From: Candidatus Rifleibacteriota bacterium
GTDB lineage: Bacteria; Riflebacteria; Ozemobacteria; Ozemobacterales; Ozemobacteraceae
NCBI GenBank assembly: GCA_022704885.1
Contig: JAKJFO010000060.1
Location: 1-20,070 of the forward strand
Direction of reading: 5' to 3'
DNA: 20,070 bases
Under the pieces are notes generated by a model, which saw nothing but the letters and a program-made list of their open reading frames with translations, had not been told where the DNA came from and searched no databases. Positions 1 through 7,120 of the stretch are shown piece by piece. The translations under genes and the position numbers were made by a program. Position 1 is the first letter of the stretch; the number at the start of each line of letters is the position of its first letter.

Positions 1-2976
1 CTTCAGATCAGGAAAAAATGGCAAAACGATCTGGTCCGCTGTTTCAGCCTCAAGATTGCCAACTTCTGCAATTATTTGCGCGTTCTTTGCTCTATTTTGC
101 TTTTTCGGCGCGATTTTTCGATGAAAGTATAAGGCCAGAGCATATTCAACCCTTTCAACGATCAATACACGAAACTCGGGCCTGAGCCAGTAATCTACGA
201 CTTCGGGCTTTAAGCTGAACGATAGATTACTTCGATCAAAAATAAAATAATCTTCCGGCAGATTTGAAAGATATTTCAGTGGCATGTCTCGAAGCAATCT
301 CGCAAAACGGCTAAGAGGAATGCTCGACGCGTTTTCTTCATTTTCAAGCAAAGAACAGTCATGCATTTGCGCAGGATGAGTCAGATAATAATCTCGAAAT
401 TTCTCTGCAATCCAGTTTACCGACCAACTTGTCCGCTTTTGCGAGTCCGCCAGCAATACCTTCAATACAACCATTTTGTAGGACTTGCTTGGGCTCAATT
501 CTTTCTCGAGATGCTGCAGGAACTTTTCGCCAGGGCTGCTCAACAAAGTCTTTTCATAATCATTCAGATCTTCAGCTCTTTCCTTAACTCGCAGCCAGTT
601 ATTGAAAACCTTTATAAAATCTTTAGGATGAGCCGCTTCTGGATTTGCAAGAAAATCAAGCAAAGTCGGAGAACTGCCAAGTTTTTCTTTCATGCGATTA
701 TATGCATCGAGAAGAAACTCATCTCGGCGGCGCGGCGAAAATGTCCTCTTTATATCGTCTATCCAGATGCGTTGCACGCGTAAATCAGCGTCAACCGTAC
801 AACCGGCAGGCAGCCTGAACTGTGGCGGAATGCGCAGGGGCCTGTCGGTTGAAACAGAATACTCTCCAGCCATTATCATTGGAATGACATAAGAATTTCT
901 GTAGTTACCAACAAAATCAAGAACAACCAGAAACTCTTTGTCTCCTGTGAGGCGAAGTCCGCGACCTAGCTGCTGCAATATGACAGTTGGTGATTCCGTA
1001 GGTCTCAAAAGTAAAACATGACTCACAGCAGGGATATCTACACCTTCTCCGAGAATATCAACTGAACAGATAACTTTAAGAGAATCGTTCTCTGACTGAA
1101 GGCGGGCAATAACTGCTGCTCGCTCTGTTTCTGAAGCATCGCCAGTCAAACAGGCTGCATCGATACCACTGCGCTTGAAAGCCTTGGTCATATATTGAGC
1201 ATGGCCAATGTTTGAGCAAAAGGCCAGCGCCTTGGTTTTGCCAGAAGACGGCAGATACGCCAGCAGATTGCCAATGATGATATCGGTTCGAGTATCGTTA
1301 CTCAGAGCCTTTTCAAGTTCACGTTCATCATAGCCAACGCCTGTCCAGCGGATCTTACCGTAGTCGGTCGGATCATATATAGCAAAATACTGAAAAGGAG
1401 CCAGCCATCTCTGGTCTATCGCAGAAAAAAGTCGAGCTTCATAAGAAATGTCATAATCACAAAGCCGCAAAACATCACGACCATCCATTCTTTCCGGAGT
1501 TGCTGTCAGGCCCAGAAAAAACTTGCATTCAAAATGCTCGAGAATCCTTTTGTAGGTGGAGGCTTCACTGTGATGAAATTCATCGAACACAATGTATTCA
1601 AAGCGGTCTTTTTCGAACATTCCAAGTGCAGCTGGGCGTGAAAGAGTCTGAACCATTGCAAAAACGCTCTGTTCTGATCCGGCAATACGCTTCTTTTCGC
1701 TGGTTGAAACATTGCCTGTAAAAAGTTCCCCGAATTCCGGCTGTTCAAGCACTTCTCGAAATGTCTCGCGAGCCTTTGTCAGAATATTTTCACGATGTAC
1801 AAGAAATAGAACGTTCTTCAGCCCACTTTGTGCAAAATCAAAAGCGGCCAGGTGAGTTTTACCCAGACCTGTTGCTGCTATTACAGCAGTCTTTCTAACT
1901 CCATTACTCCGTCTTTCAGCCAGTTGCTCCAATGCTTCCAGCTGGCTCTGCCGCGGTTTCGGGCAGCGTAGTGCTGGCCGCTCAACAGCTAATTCTTTAA
2001 GCAGCCTGGAGCGTATCTGTCGCGACTTTTCGTAACGATCTCGGTAATATTCCAGAAATTCCCCGGAAATATCAATAGAATCGCCGTGCCAGTATTTAAG
2101 ATAGTTTTCGCGGGCAATTTGATAAACCGTACGTTCGTCTTCGCGATTGAATGGCAGATTAACTTCAGAATTGGAGAAGAAGTTCCACTCTTCGTTATCA
2201 CGCAGGCCACCTCCAGTCATGTTTGAGGAACCTATTATCAAAGAGTTGCGGTCATCGGCCTTTTTGAACAAAAAGCACTTCAGATGAAAAGACGGTGGAA
2301 CCTGACTGAAACGGTCTACCCGATCGTCTGCAACCGGATAGAACACTTTCAATTGCAGCCCTGAATGCAAATTCTGAATATGAAGCAGATCTTCAGGATT
2401 ATTGAAATCGTTCATGGTAGAGGTAAGCAACTGCAATGAACCGCCGCGCGCAAGAAACTCTTCAAGCGGGCGCTTCAGCAGATTGATCATGCCGCGGGTT
2501 AAAAACGCAGAAGCGATCTGGCATTCAGTGCTCTCTGAAAGTTCCTGTTTAATAACATCCAGCAATGAGGGCGAGCTTGACGTGGAAACAACAAACGGAT
2601 TCAACAGGAATCCGGTTTCCGATTCATGCCCCGCAATTTGTTCGTCTTCTGAATAAACCGCATGCAGATATATCTGGTCGGCAAATGCCCCACGACTATT
2701 GGCACGCTTTCGCCTGGTTTCCTCGATCTGCGTTAACGACACGTTATAGTGTGTCGCCAAAGCCTGTATAACCTCGAATACATCAGCCGCTTCTTTGGTA
2801 AATTCAGAACTGTCTCTGGCTTTGAACAGCTCATAAGCCTCTTCAAGAAGCTTCAAACGTAGAAAATACTCAAGTTCTCCAGATTCAAGCCGACTGGTTA
2901 CAGCCTGTTTGCCCTCTTTCGCTATGATCGAGGGTATTTTGTCACGAACCAGCTTGCGATAAAAGATGGGCGCCAT
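1..2976 (-). CDS. MazG-like / PLD nuclease / SF2 helicase fusion protein (C-terminus beyond window)
   Basis: The reverse strand is open for 992 codons from an ATG at 2976-2974 to base 1, with no stop and no frameshift seen. An in-frame TAA lies four codons before the ATG, which fixes this as the first possible start; no good Shine-Dalgarno site is visible. Residues 1-105 look like a MazG-like pyrophosphohydrolase: YRKLVRDKIP, metal-site residues E45, E46, E49, then E62 and D65, and a closing RGAF. Residues about 110-330 are a PLD module with H231-x-K233 and GSSN at 249-252. The SF2 helicase follows: Walker A ATGLGKT (368-374), DEFH (465-468), GLTATPE (489-495), GEGVDIP (about 640) and QQLGRGLR (668-675). 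The last 250 residues are an unassigned extension. PLD-helicase proteins of this type are known. The N-terminal MazG part is the odd piece. A nucleic-acid-processing or phage-defence role is inference. Confidence 0.9.
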   Translation of the reverse strand, partial: MAPIFYRKLVRDKIPSIIAKEGKQAVTSRLESGELEYFLRLKLLEEAYELFKARDSSEFTKEAADVFEVIQALATHYNVSLTQIEETRRKRANSRGAFADQIYLHAVYSEDEQIAGHESETGFLLNPFVVSTSSSPSLLDVIKQELSESTECQIASAFLTRGMINLLKRPLEEFLARGGSLQLLTSTMNDFNNPEDLLHIQNLHSGLQLKVFYPVADDRVDRFSQVPPSFHLKCFLFKKADDRNSLIIGSSNMTGGGLRDNEEWNFFSNSEVNLPFNREDERTVYQIARENYLKYWHGDSIDISGEFLEYYRDRYEKSRQIRSRLLKELAVERPALRCPKPRQSQLEALEQLAERRSNGVRKTAVIAATGLGKTHLAAFDFAQSGLKNVLFLVHRENILTKARETFREVLEQPEFGELFTGNVSTSEKKRIAGSEQSVFAMVQTLSRPAALGMFEKDRFEYIVFDEFHHSEASTYKRILEHFECKFFLGLTATPERMDGRDVLRLCDYDISYEARLFSAIDQRWLAPFQYFAIYDPTDYGKIRWTGVGYDERELEKALSNDTRTDIIIGNLLAYLPSSGKTKALAFCSNIGHAQYMTKAFKRSGIDAACLTGDASETERAAVIARLQSENDSLKVICSVDILGEGVDIPAVSHVLLLRPTESPTVILQQLGRGLRLTGDKEFLVVLDFVGNYRNSYVIPMIMAGEYSVSTDRPLRIPPQFRLPAGCTVDADLRVQRIWIDDIKRTFSPRRRDEFLLDAYNRMKEKLGSSPTLLDFLANPEAAHPKDFIKVFNNWLRVKERAEDLNDYEKTLLSSPGEKFLQHLEKELSPSKSYKMVVLKVLLADSQKRTSWSVNWIAEKFRDYYLTHPAQMHDCSLLENEENASSIPLSRFARLLRDMPLKYLSNLPEDYFIFDRSNLSFSLKPEVVDYWLRPEFRVLIVERVEYALALYFHRKIAPKKQNRAKNAQIIAEVGNLEAETADQIVLPFFPDLK

Positions 2977-3196
2977 GGCAGAAGTTTAAACCAGATTTCT
3001 CCCTCATTCAACATAAGGTTTTGTCAGTTTGCAATAGTGTTCCGAGTAATTTCGCATCGTGGCATAGTTGCGGTTAACAGCCTTTGCAACTGGCCTCTCA
3101 TGGTCTGAGCTTCAGCAGGAGCTTTTCTGGGGGGTTGCAATTTTTCGGGAGTTTCGCGAAAATACTGCTGAAGTTTGCAAAAGGCGGGGCAACAAA
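2977..3196. promoter_or_regulatory. Divergent intergenic region with four TTGCAA palindromes
   Basis: This spacer separates two divergently transcribed genes and must contain both start regions. The palindromic hexamer TTGCAA occurs at 3029-3034, 3084-3089, 3135-3140 and 3175-3180, about 40-55 bp apart; a random 220-bp stretch would rarely hold one. A 9-bp inverted repeat, CTTCAGCAG at 3110-3118 and CTGCTGAAG at 3165-3173, brackets the third TTGCAA and could fold in the leader of the plus-strand gene. I could not find a convincing -35/-10 pair for either gene. Operator function is inference. Confidence 0.35.
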
Positions 3197-4381
3197 ATGC
3201 TGCTTAGTATCAATGATTTTTACTTCATATTTGAGCTGATCGAGGCGGAAGAAGCGATGCTGAACTTTTTGCGCAACGCCAGGGCCAAAAAGGTTGCGCA
3301 AATCGATATCGGCAGAAGCGCGGTTCTCAAATTTCTCGACGATCTTGGCAAGATCGATCAGTCGAAGCTCAACAACAAGATGCGCAAAAGACTTGCCATT
3401 CTGCTCGAAGAGCTCGAAGAGGCCAGAGACACGATGCCTGATGAGAAGCACCCGACTATGCAAGCATTAGAAGAAGAGCTGAAGAACAGGCAATTTTCTT
3501 CTAAGGCCGAACTTCGTGAATTCATGAATGCCCGCAACGCCGGATTCAACGAACGGCCTCAACCCGACCTTGGCAACCTCACCCCGAGCCAGCTGCATCG
3601 ACTGTTTTCCCTGGGATGGTGGGATGCCGGCGGACCGGTCAAACTCTCGACCGACATCACAGAAGCTGAAGCGGAAACCGTACCAATAGTCAACAACGTG
3701 CGCCTTATGCTGAGATCGATTCTTGCCAGATCTGGCCCGAAAGGCCTTAAGGCGACGACAACCGGCAATCTGCCGCGCTCTGTCGTCAATGACGTCGCAA
3801 AGGGACTTATGGATCCACTGGGCCGCGATATATCAGAGCTTAAAAGAGGAAAAAAAGCTATCAACGAAGACGACCTGCACTGTCTGTGCGTACAAAGACA
3901 CATCGCCTGGGTCGCAGGCCTTATCGATCTTATCGATGATTACTGGCAAGTTACGCCGCCAGGCCAGAGTCTTTTGAGACCTGGCGCGGCCGCAGAACTA
4001 CTCGCAACTCTCTTCGCCACAACGTACAAGAGCTTCGATCTCGCCTTTCTCGATGGATATCCCATTGACAACAGCCTGCAGCACACCCTTCCCTACTCTC
4101 TCTGGCGGGTCGCAAATCTCGTGTCGGGCGCTGAGTATACAACTTCCGAACTCGCCGCAATAGTTTTGCATCCTGAAACACTTCGCAACGGAGCACAACC
4201 CGCATTTGAAAATTCGCCAGGCACTCTAGCTGAGCGAATTGCCGACTCGCGGCTGTTCAGAACGCTTGTCTGGTTCGGCTGCCTGGAATATGTCAACGAA
4301 GTGCGCTTTTTCGATGAAAAATACCGGGTTACCGGGCTGGCCGCAAAAATCTTCCGCACACCAGATTTTCCAAAGCCCTGA
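3197..4381 (+). CDS. Hypothetical protein, 394 residues, probably cytoplasmic
   Basis: I do not firmly recognise this protein. I chose the ATG at 3197 because a G-rich ribosome-site-like run (GGCGGGG, 3183-3189) stands in front of it. An upstream TTG at 3068 would extend the frame by 43 residues but lacks a ribosome site and would run through the inverted repeat. There is no signal peptide or membrane segment. Residues 55-115 are charged and helical. A stretch around 127-150 (LTPSQLHRLF...PVKL) and one around 183-195 (GLKATTTGNLPR) weakly recall a domain seen in plasmid pRiA4b ORF-3-like and SEC-C-associated proteins; this is from memory and uncertain. The C-terminal part (about 230-390) is mostly helical with a possible winged-helix ending. 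It is divergent from the helicase fusion, so a shared regulatory region is possible. Confidence 0.75.
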   Translation: MLLSINDFYFIFELIEAEEAMLNFLRNARAKKVAQIDIGRSAVLKFLDDLGKIDQSKLNNKMRKRLAILLEELEEARDTMPDEKHPTMQALEEELKNRQFSSKAELREFMNARNAGFNERPQPDLGNLTPSQLHRLFSLGWWDAGGPVKLSTDITEAEAETVPIVNNVRLMLRSILARSGPKGLKATTTGNLPRSVVNDVAKGLMDPLGRDISELKRGKKAINEDDLHCLCVQRHIAWVAGLIDLIDDYWQVTPPGQSLLRPGAAAELLATLFATTYKSFDLAFLDGYPIDNSLQHTLPYSLWRVANLVSGAEYTTSELAAIVLHPETLRNGAQPAFENSPGTLAERIADSRLFRTLVWFGCLEYVNEVRFFDEKYRVTGLAAKIFRTPDFPKP

Positions 4382-4535
4382 CCGGTCATTTCATCACAAT
4401 CAAGAATTACTGAAGAATGACGATTCTGCGGCTCATGCAGCGGCGCCGATGAATCACCTTGACCCGTCTGGTGGCGATGCTGTATTTTGGGCCGGTAGCA
4501 GATTATCGATAAAATGCACGGCGCGGAGGTTATAA

Positions 4536-6125
4536 ATGTCTCAGGTAAAGCCCAGGCTTTTGCTGTCGTCTGTTTTTAAGCCATTTGCCGTGGATGACGA
4601 ATTTGGCGTCAAAGAAAACCTCTGCGAATTGATGCACAACCAGGTAACGCGGCTGCAGGGAGTTTTTTCTCTCAGAGCGCAGACAAGAAGTTTTGGCTTG
4701 AGCTTTATGGCTGAAAATATAAAGGTTCCTGCCACCGTCCTCGATTTTCCAACTCAGGAAGAGTTCGTTGCCGAGCTGAAAAGCGGCAAATACACGCACG
4801 TCGGCATCTCGTTCATTGTTCCTAATATCGACAAGGCGAAAAGAATGTGCGAACTGGTGCGCAAGTATTCTCCAGGAACCATTATCATCGCAGGTGGCCA
4901 CGGCGCAAAAATCAAAGATATAAAAAAAATCCTCGACTGTGATGAGGTCTGCGTTGGCGAAGGAACTGCCTGGCTGCGCAATTACTTCGGGGAAAAGGTC
5001 GATGCGACATTCAGACATCCGGCCATGGCCGCTGATTATGCCAGATACATTCTCGGCATACCGGCGCCGCATCGAAAGGCAATCCTGATTCCCGGGGTTG
5101 GCTGCAACAATCGCTGTAACTTTTGTGCTACAAGCCACTTTTTCGAGGCATACAGGCCATTTTTCAGCACTGCCCGCGAGCTGTTCGATACCATGGTCGA
5201 GATTGCCGACGCGATGAAAACAGACGAGTTCTTCGTATTGGACGAAAATTTTCTCGATAATAAAGAGAGAGTCAATGAGCTGATGCAGATAATGGAAGCC
5301 TCAGGGCGCTGGTTTCGCCTCGATATCTTCTCTTCGCTGCGGGCCATCGCGCAATACGCCCCTGAAACCCTGATGCGTCTCGGCATACAATTCGTCTGGA
5401 TCGGCGTTGAAAGCCAGAAAAGTCTCTTTGAAAAAAACCAGGGACTCGATGCAAAATCTATTATCGCCGGCTTACGCAAACACGGCATGTCGGTGCTGGG
5501 CTCGGCAATATTGTTTCTCGACCATCATGACAAAGAATCGATCTGGAACGATATCGATTACGTCATTTCGCTGAATCCCGATTTCATCCAGTTCATGGAG
5601 CTGGCGCCATTCCCGGGAACAACCCTTTTCAATGACCTTGACCAGCAGGGGCGAATCATTCACGAAGTCCCGATGCAGGAGTGGCACGGGCAGGACCTTA
5701 TCTGGTTCCGGCATGGCAACTTCAAAAGAGAAGAGACCAAAGCCATTCTCGACGAGGCCTTTCGCCGCGATTATCTGACCCTTGGGCCAAGCCTGCTGAG
5801 AATAGCTGAAACCAAGGTCTATGCCTTATCACAGCAACCGGCGAATCTCGACGCAGTCATGAAAAAGCGTTACGATGACCTGCGCAGAACGACGCTGGAA
5901 ATGCGTCCGCTTCTCGGAAGCATGGCTGCGATGGCTGCAACCCCGCAGATAAAGGAAAGGGCTTTGCGTCTTCAGGACAAGTTTTGCGAGCTTTTTGGGC
6001 CGGCCAGATTTTCAGACCGGGCAGCACAGGCCGTAGTACACCTTTTGTCCAGACTGGAATCCCGGCGCGGAAAAAGAGCCACCCGCCCCTGGCAGCCTGA
6101 AACATACCGAAGAGAGCACTGTTGA
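4536..6125 (+). CDS. B12-binding-domain radical SAM protein
   Basis: This 529-residue protein starts at an ATG with an excellent ribosome site (GGAGG at 4525-4529). Residues about 40-175 form a Rossmann-like cobalamin-binding domain of the kind fused to class B radical SAM enzymes, with THVGISF near 87-93 and IIIAGGHGAK near 116-125. The radical SAM core follows with the 4Fe-4S motif C190-x3-C194-x2-C197 (GCNNRCNFCATSH). The region FVWIGVES near residue 290 matches a strand typical of the core barrel. The C-terminal third (about 400-529) is helical and unassigned. Family members include methyltransferases and ring-forming enzymes such as those acting in tetrapyrrole, lipid or natural-product synthesis; the substrate here cannot be told. 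No partner gene adjoins it, and it appears to be a single-gene unit after the hypothetical gene 154 bp upstream. Confidence 0.9.
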   Translation: MSQVKPRLLLSSVFKPFAVDDEFGVKENLCELMHNQVTRLQGVFSLRAQTRSFGLSFMAENIKVPATVLDFPTQEEFVAELKSGKYTHVGISFIVPNIDKAKRMCELVRKYSPGTIIIAGGHGAKIKDIKKILDCDEVCVGEGTAWLRNYFGEKVDATFRHPAMAADYARYILGIPAPHRKAILIPGVGCNNRCNFCATSHFFEAYRPFFSTARELFDTMVEIADAMKTDEFFVLDENFLDNKERVNELMQIMEASGRWFRLDIFSSLRAIAQYAPETLMRLGIQFVWIGVESQKSLFEKNQGLDAKSIIAGLRKHGMSVLGSAILFLDHHDKESIWNDIDYVISLNPDFIQFMELAPFPGTTLFNDLDQQGRIIHEVPMQEWHGQDLIWFRHGNFKREETKAILDEAFRRDYLTLGPSLLRIAETKVYALSQQPANLDAVMKKRYDDLRRTTLEMRPLLGSMAAMAATPQIKERALRLQDKFCELFGPARFSDRAAQAVVHLLSRLESRRGKRATRPWQPETYRREHC

Positions 6126-6229
6126 TACCTGAGATGAAACCCTACAAGATTCGACAGCGGTCATGGCCACAACTCTGCAGACCTTACAGTATGCCTGTCT
6201 TTATCGGCAAAGCAAACTTTTTCAGGTTA

Positions 6230-6238
6230 TGATATAAA
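6230..6238 (+). promoter_or_regulatory. Candidate extended -10 promoter of the zinc-ribbon gene
   Basis: The bases TGATATAAA match an extended -10 element (TG, one base, then TATAAA, five of six to TATAAT). Transcription would start near 6245 and give a leader of about 15 nt carrying the AGGAGG ribosome site at 6250-6255. No good -35 is present, as is common with extended -10 promoters. Confidence 0.35.
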
Positions 6239-6260
6239 AGAATCGTCACAGGAGGTAATT

Positions 6261-6950
6261 ATGACTACTAGATCAACCATACGAATCGTTGTTTGTCTCG
6301 CGTTGTTCGTCTGTGCGCTGACTGCTGCTGAAGCTTTCAACTGGCGCAATGTCTGCAAAAAATGCGATTATATCAACCAGCCGTCGGCGACCCATTGTGA
6401 ATCATGCCAGACGCCGATGAATCATTGTTTGAAATGCGGCACCGATAACAGAATCGATGCCGACTACTGTGTTAAGTGCGCTGCACCGCTGGCTGAAATG
6501 CGCATTCTTGGGTCGATCGAACCCGAAGTGCGTGAACAGCTCAAGCTTGGCGAGTCGCCCAGAGCCAGAGCGGACCTCGATATCAGAACACTTAAACATC
6601 TGATTAGCAACGACCCGGAAAACACCGAAAAATACCAGTTCGAACTCGGCCTGAAATACCGGGAAATCAACTTCTATTCCAGAGAATCCGAAACCTGGCG
6701 CGCATTTGTCACAGCATTCCCGGACTCGCAGCATATTCCGCTGGTAAAGCAGTATGCGTCCGAGTCTCTGCGCAAGTGGAGCTACCTGCTGTATGAGCAG
6801 GGCCGCTATTCGAAGGCCGTTGAACTGCTCAACGAAGCCCTGCAGATGAACCCCGAAAACAAAAATGCCCGCAATTGGCTAGGACACGCCAGCAGAGCCG
6901 CACGCAAGGGCGACAGGGTTGCCGAACCGGTTGAAGAGGCAAATCAGTAA
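6261..6950 (+). CDS. Exported double zinc-ribbon protein with TPR-like C-terminus
   Basis: This 229-residue protein starts at an ATG preceded by AGGAGGT, a near-perfect ribosome site. Residues 1-25 form a signal peptide (basic start, hydrophobic 8-22, likely cleavage after AEA). Two zinc ribbons follow directly: C32, C35, C46, C49 and C56, C59, C70, C73, the double zinc-ribbon pattern. Residues about 95-215 are helical, and around 172-205 one clear TPR-like repeat is visible (LLYEQGRYSKAVELLNEALQ followed by NPENKNA). Zinc ribbons of this type are normally cytoplasmic, so placing two behind a signal peptide is unusual. They may anchor or mediate protein contacts at the envelope. A terminator follows at 6978, so the gene is probably transcribed alone. 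Confidence 0.85.
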   Translation: MTTRSTIRIVVCLALFVCALTAAEAFNWRNVCKKCDYINQPSATHCESCQTPMNHCLKCGTDNRIDADYCVKCAAPLAEMRILGSIEPEVREQLKLGESPRARADLDIRTLKHLISNDPENTEKYQFELGLKYREINFYSRESETWRAFVTAFPDSQHIPLVKQYASESLRKWSYLLYEQGRYSKAVELLNEALQMNPENKNARNWLGHASRAARKGDRVAEPVEEANQ

Positions 6951-6977
6951 AAAGTAATAGAGTCTGCATCCCGAATG

Positions 6978-7009
6978 TGCTGTCGGAGCCTATCCGGCAG
7001 CACATTTTT
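6978..7009 (+). terminator. Rho-independent terminator after the zinc-ribbon gene
   Basis: TGCTGTCGGA at 6978-6987 pairs with TCCGGCAGCA at 6993-7002 (ten pairs, one of them T-G) around a five-base loop. CA and five T residues (7005-7009) follow. It lies 28 bp after the stop of the zinc-ribbon gene and 110 bp before the transporter start, so it separates the two transcription units. Confidence 0.85.
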
Positions 7010-7120
7010 CATAAAACCGGCAAACACAGCCCGTCTAATCGCATTCTTGACTAAATCGGCGACGACAGGTAACCTGCAGACACACAGACAAATGCCGATG
7101 CGGGGAATCCAGGCACTTAT

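Noticed and set aside
361..2771. Several plus-strand open frames of 60-140 codons
   Set aside because: All lie opposite the helicase fusion, whose minus-strand motifs are in order and intact; none has a recognisable product.
3068..3196. TTG start extending the 394-residue protein by 43 residues
   Set aside because: No ribosome site, and the extension would cover the leader inverted repeat and three TTGCAA palindromes; kept only as an alternative.
4530..5138. 202-codon antisense frame opposite the radical SAM gene
   Set aside because: The opposite strand carries a recognisable B12-binding/radical SAM protein with a good ribosome site; the antisense product shows no family features.
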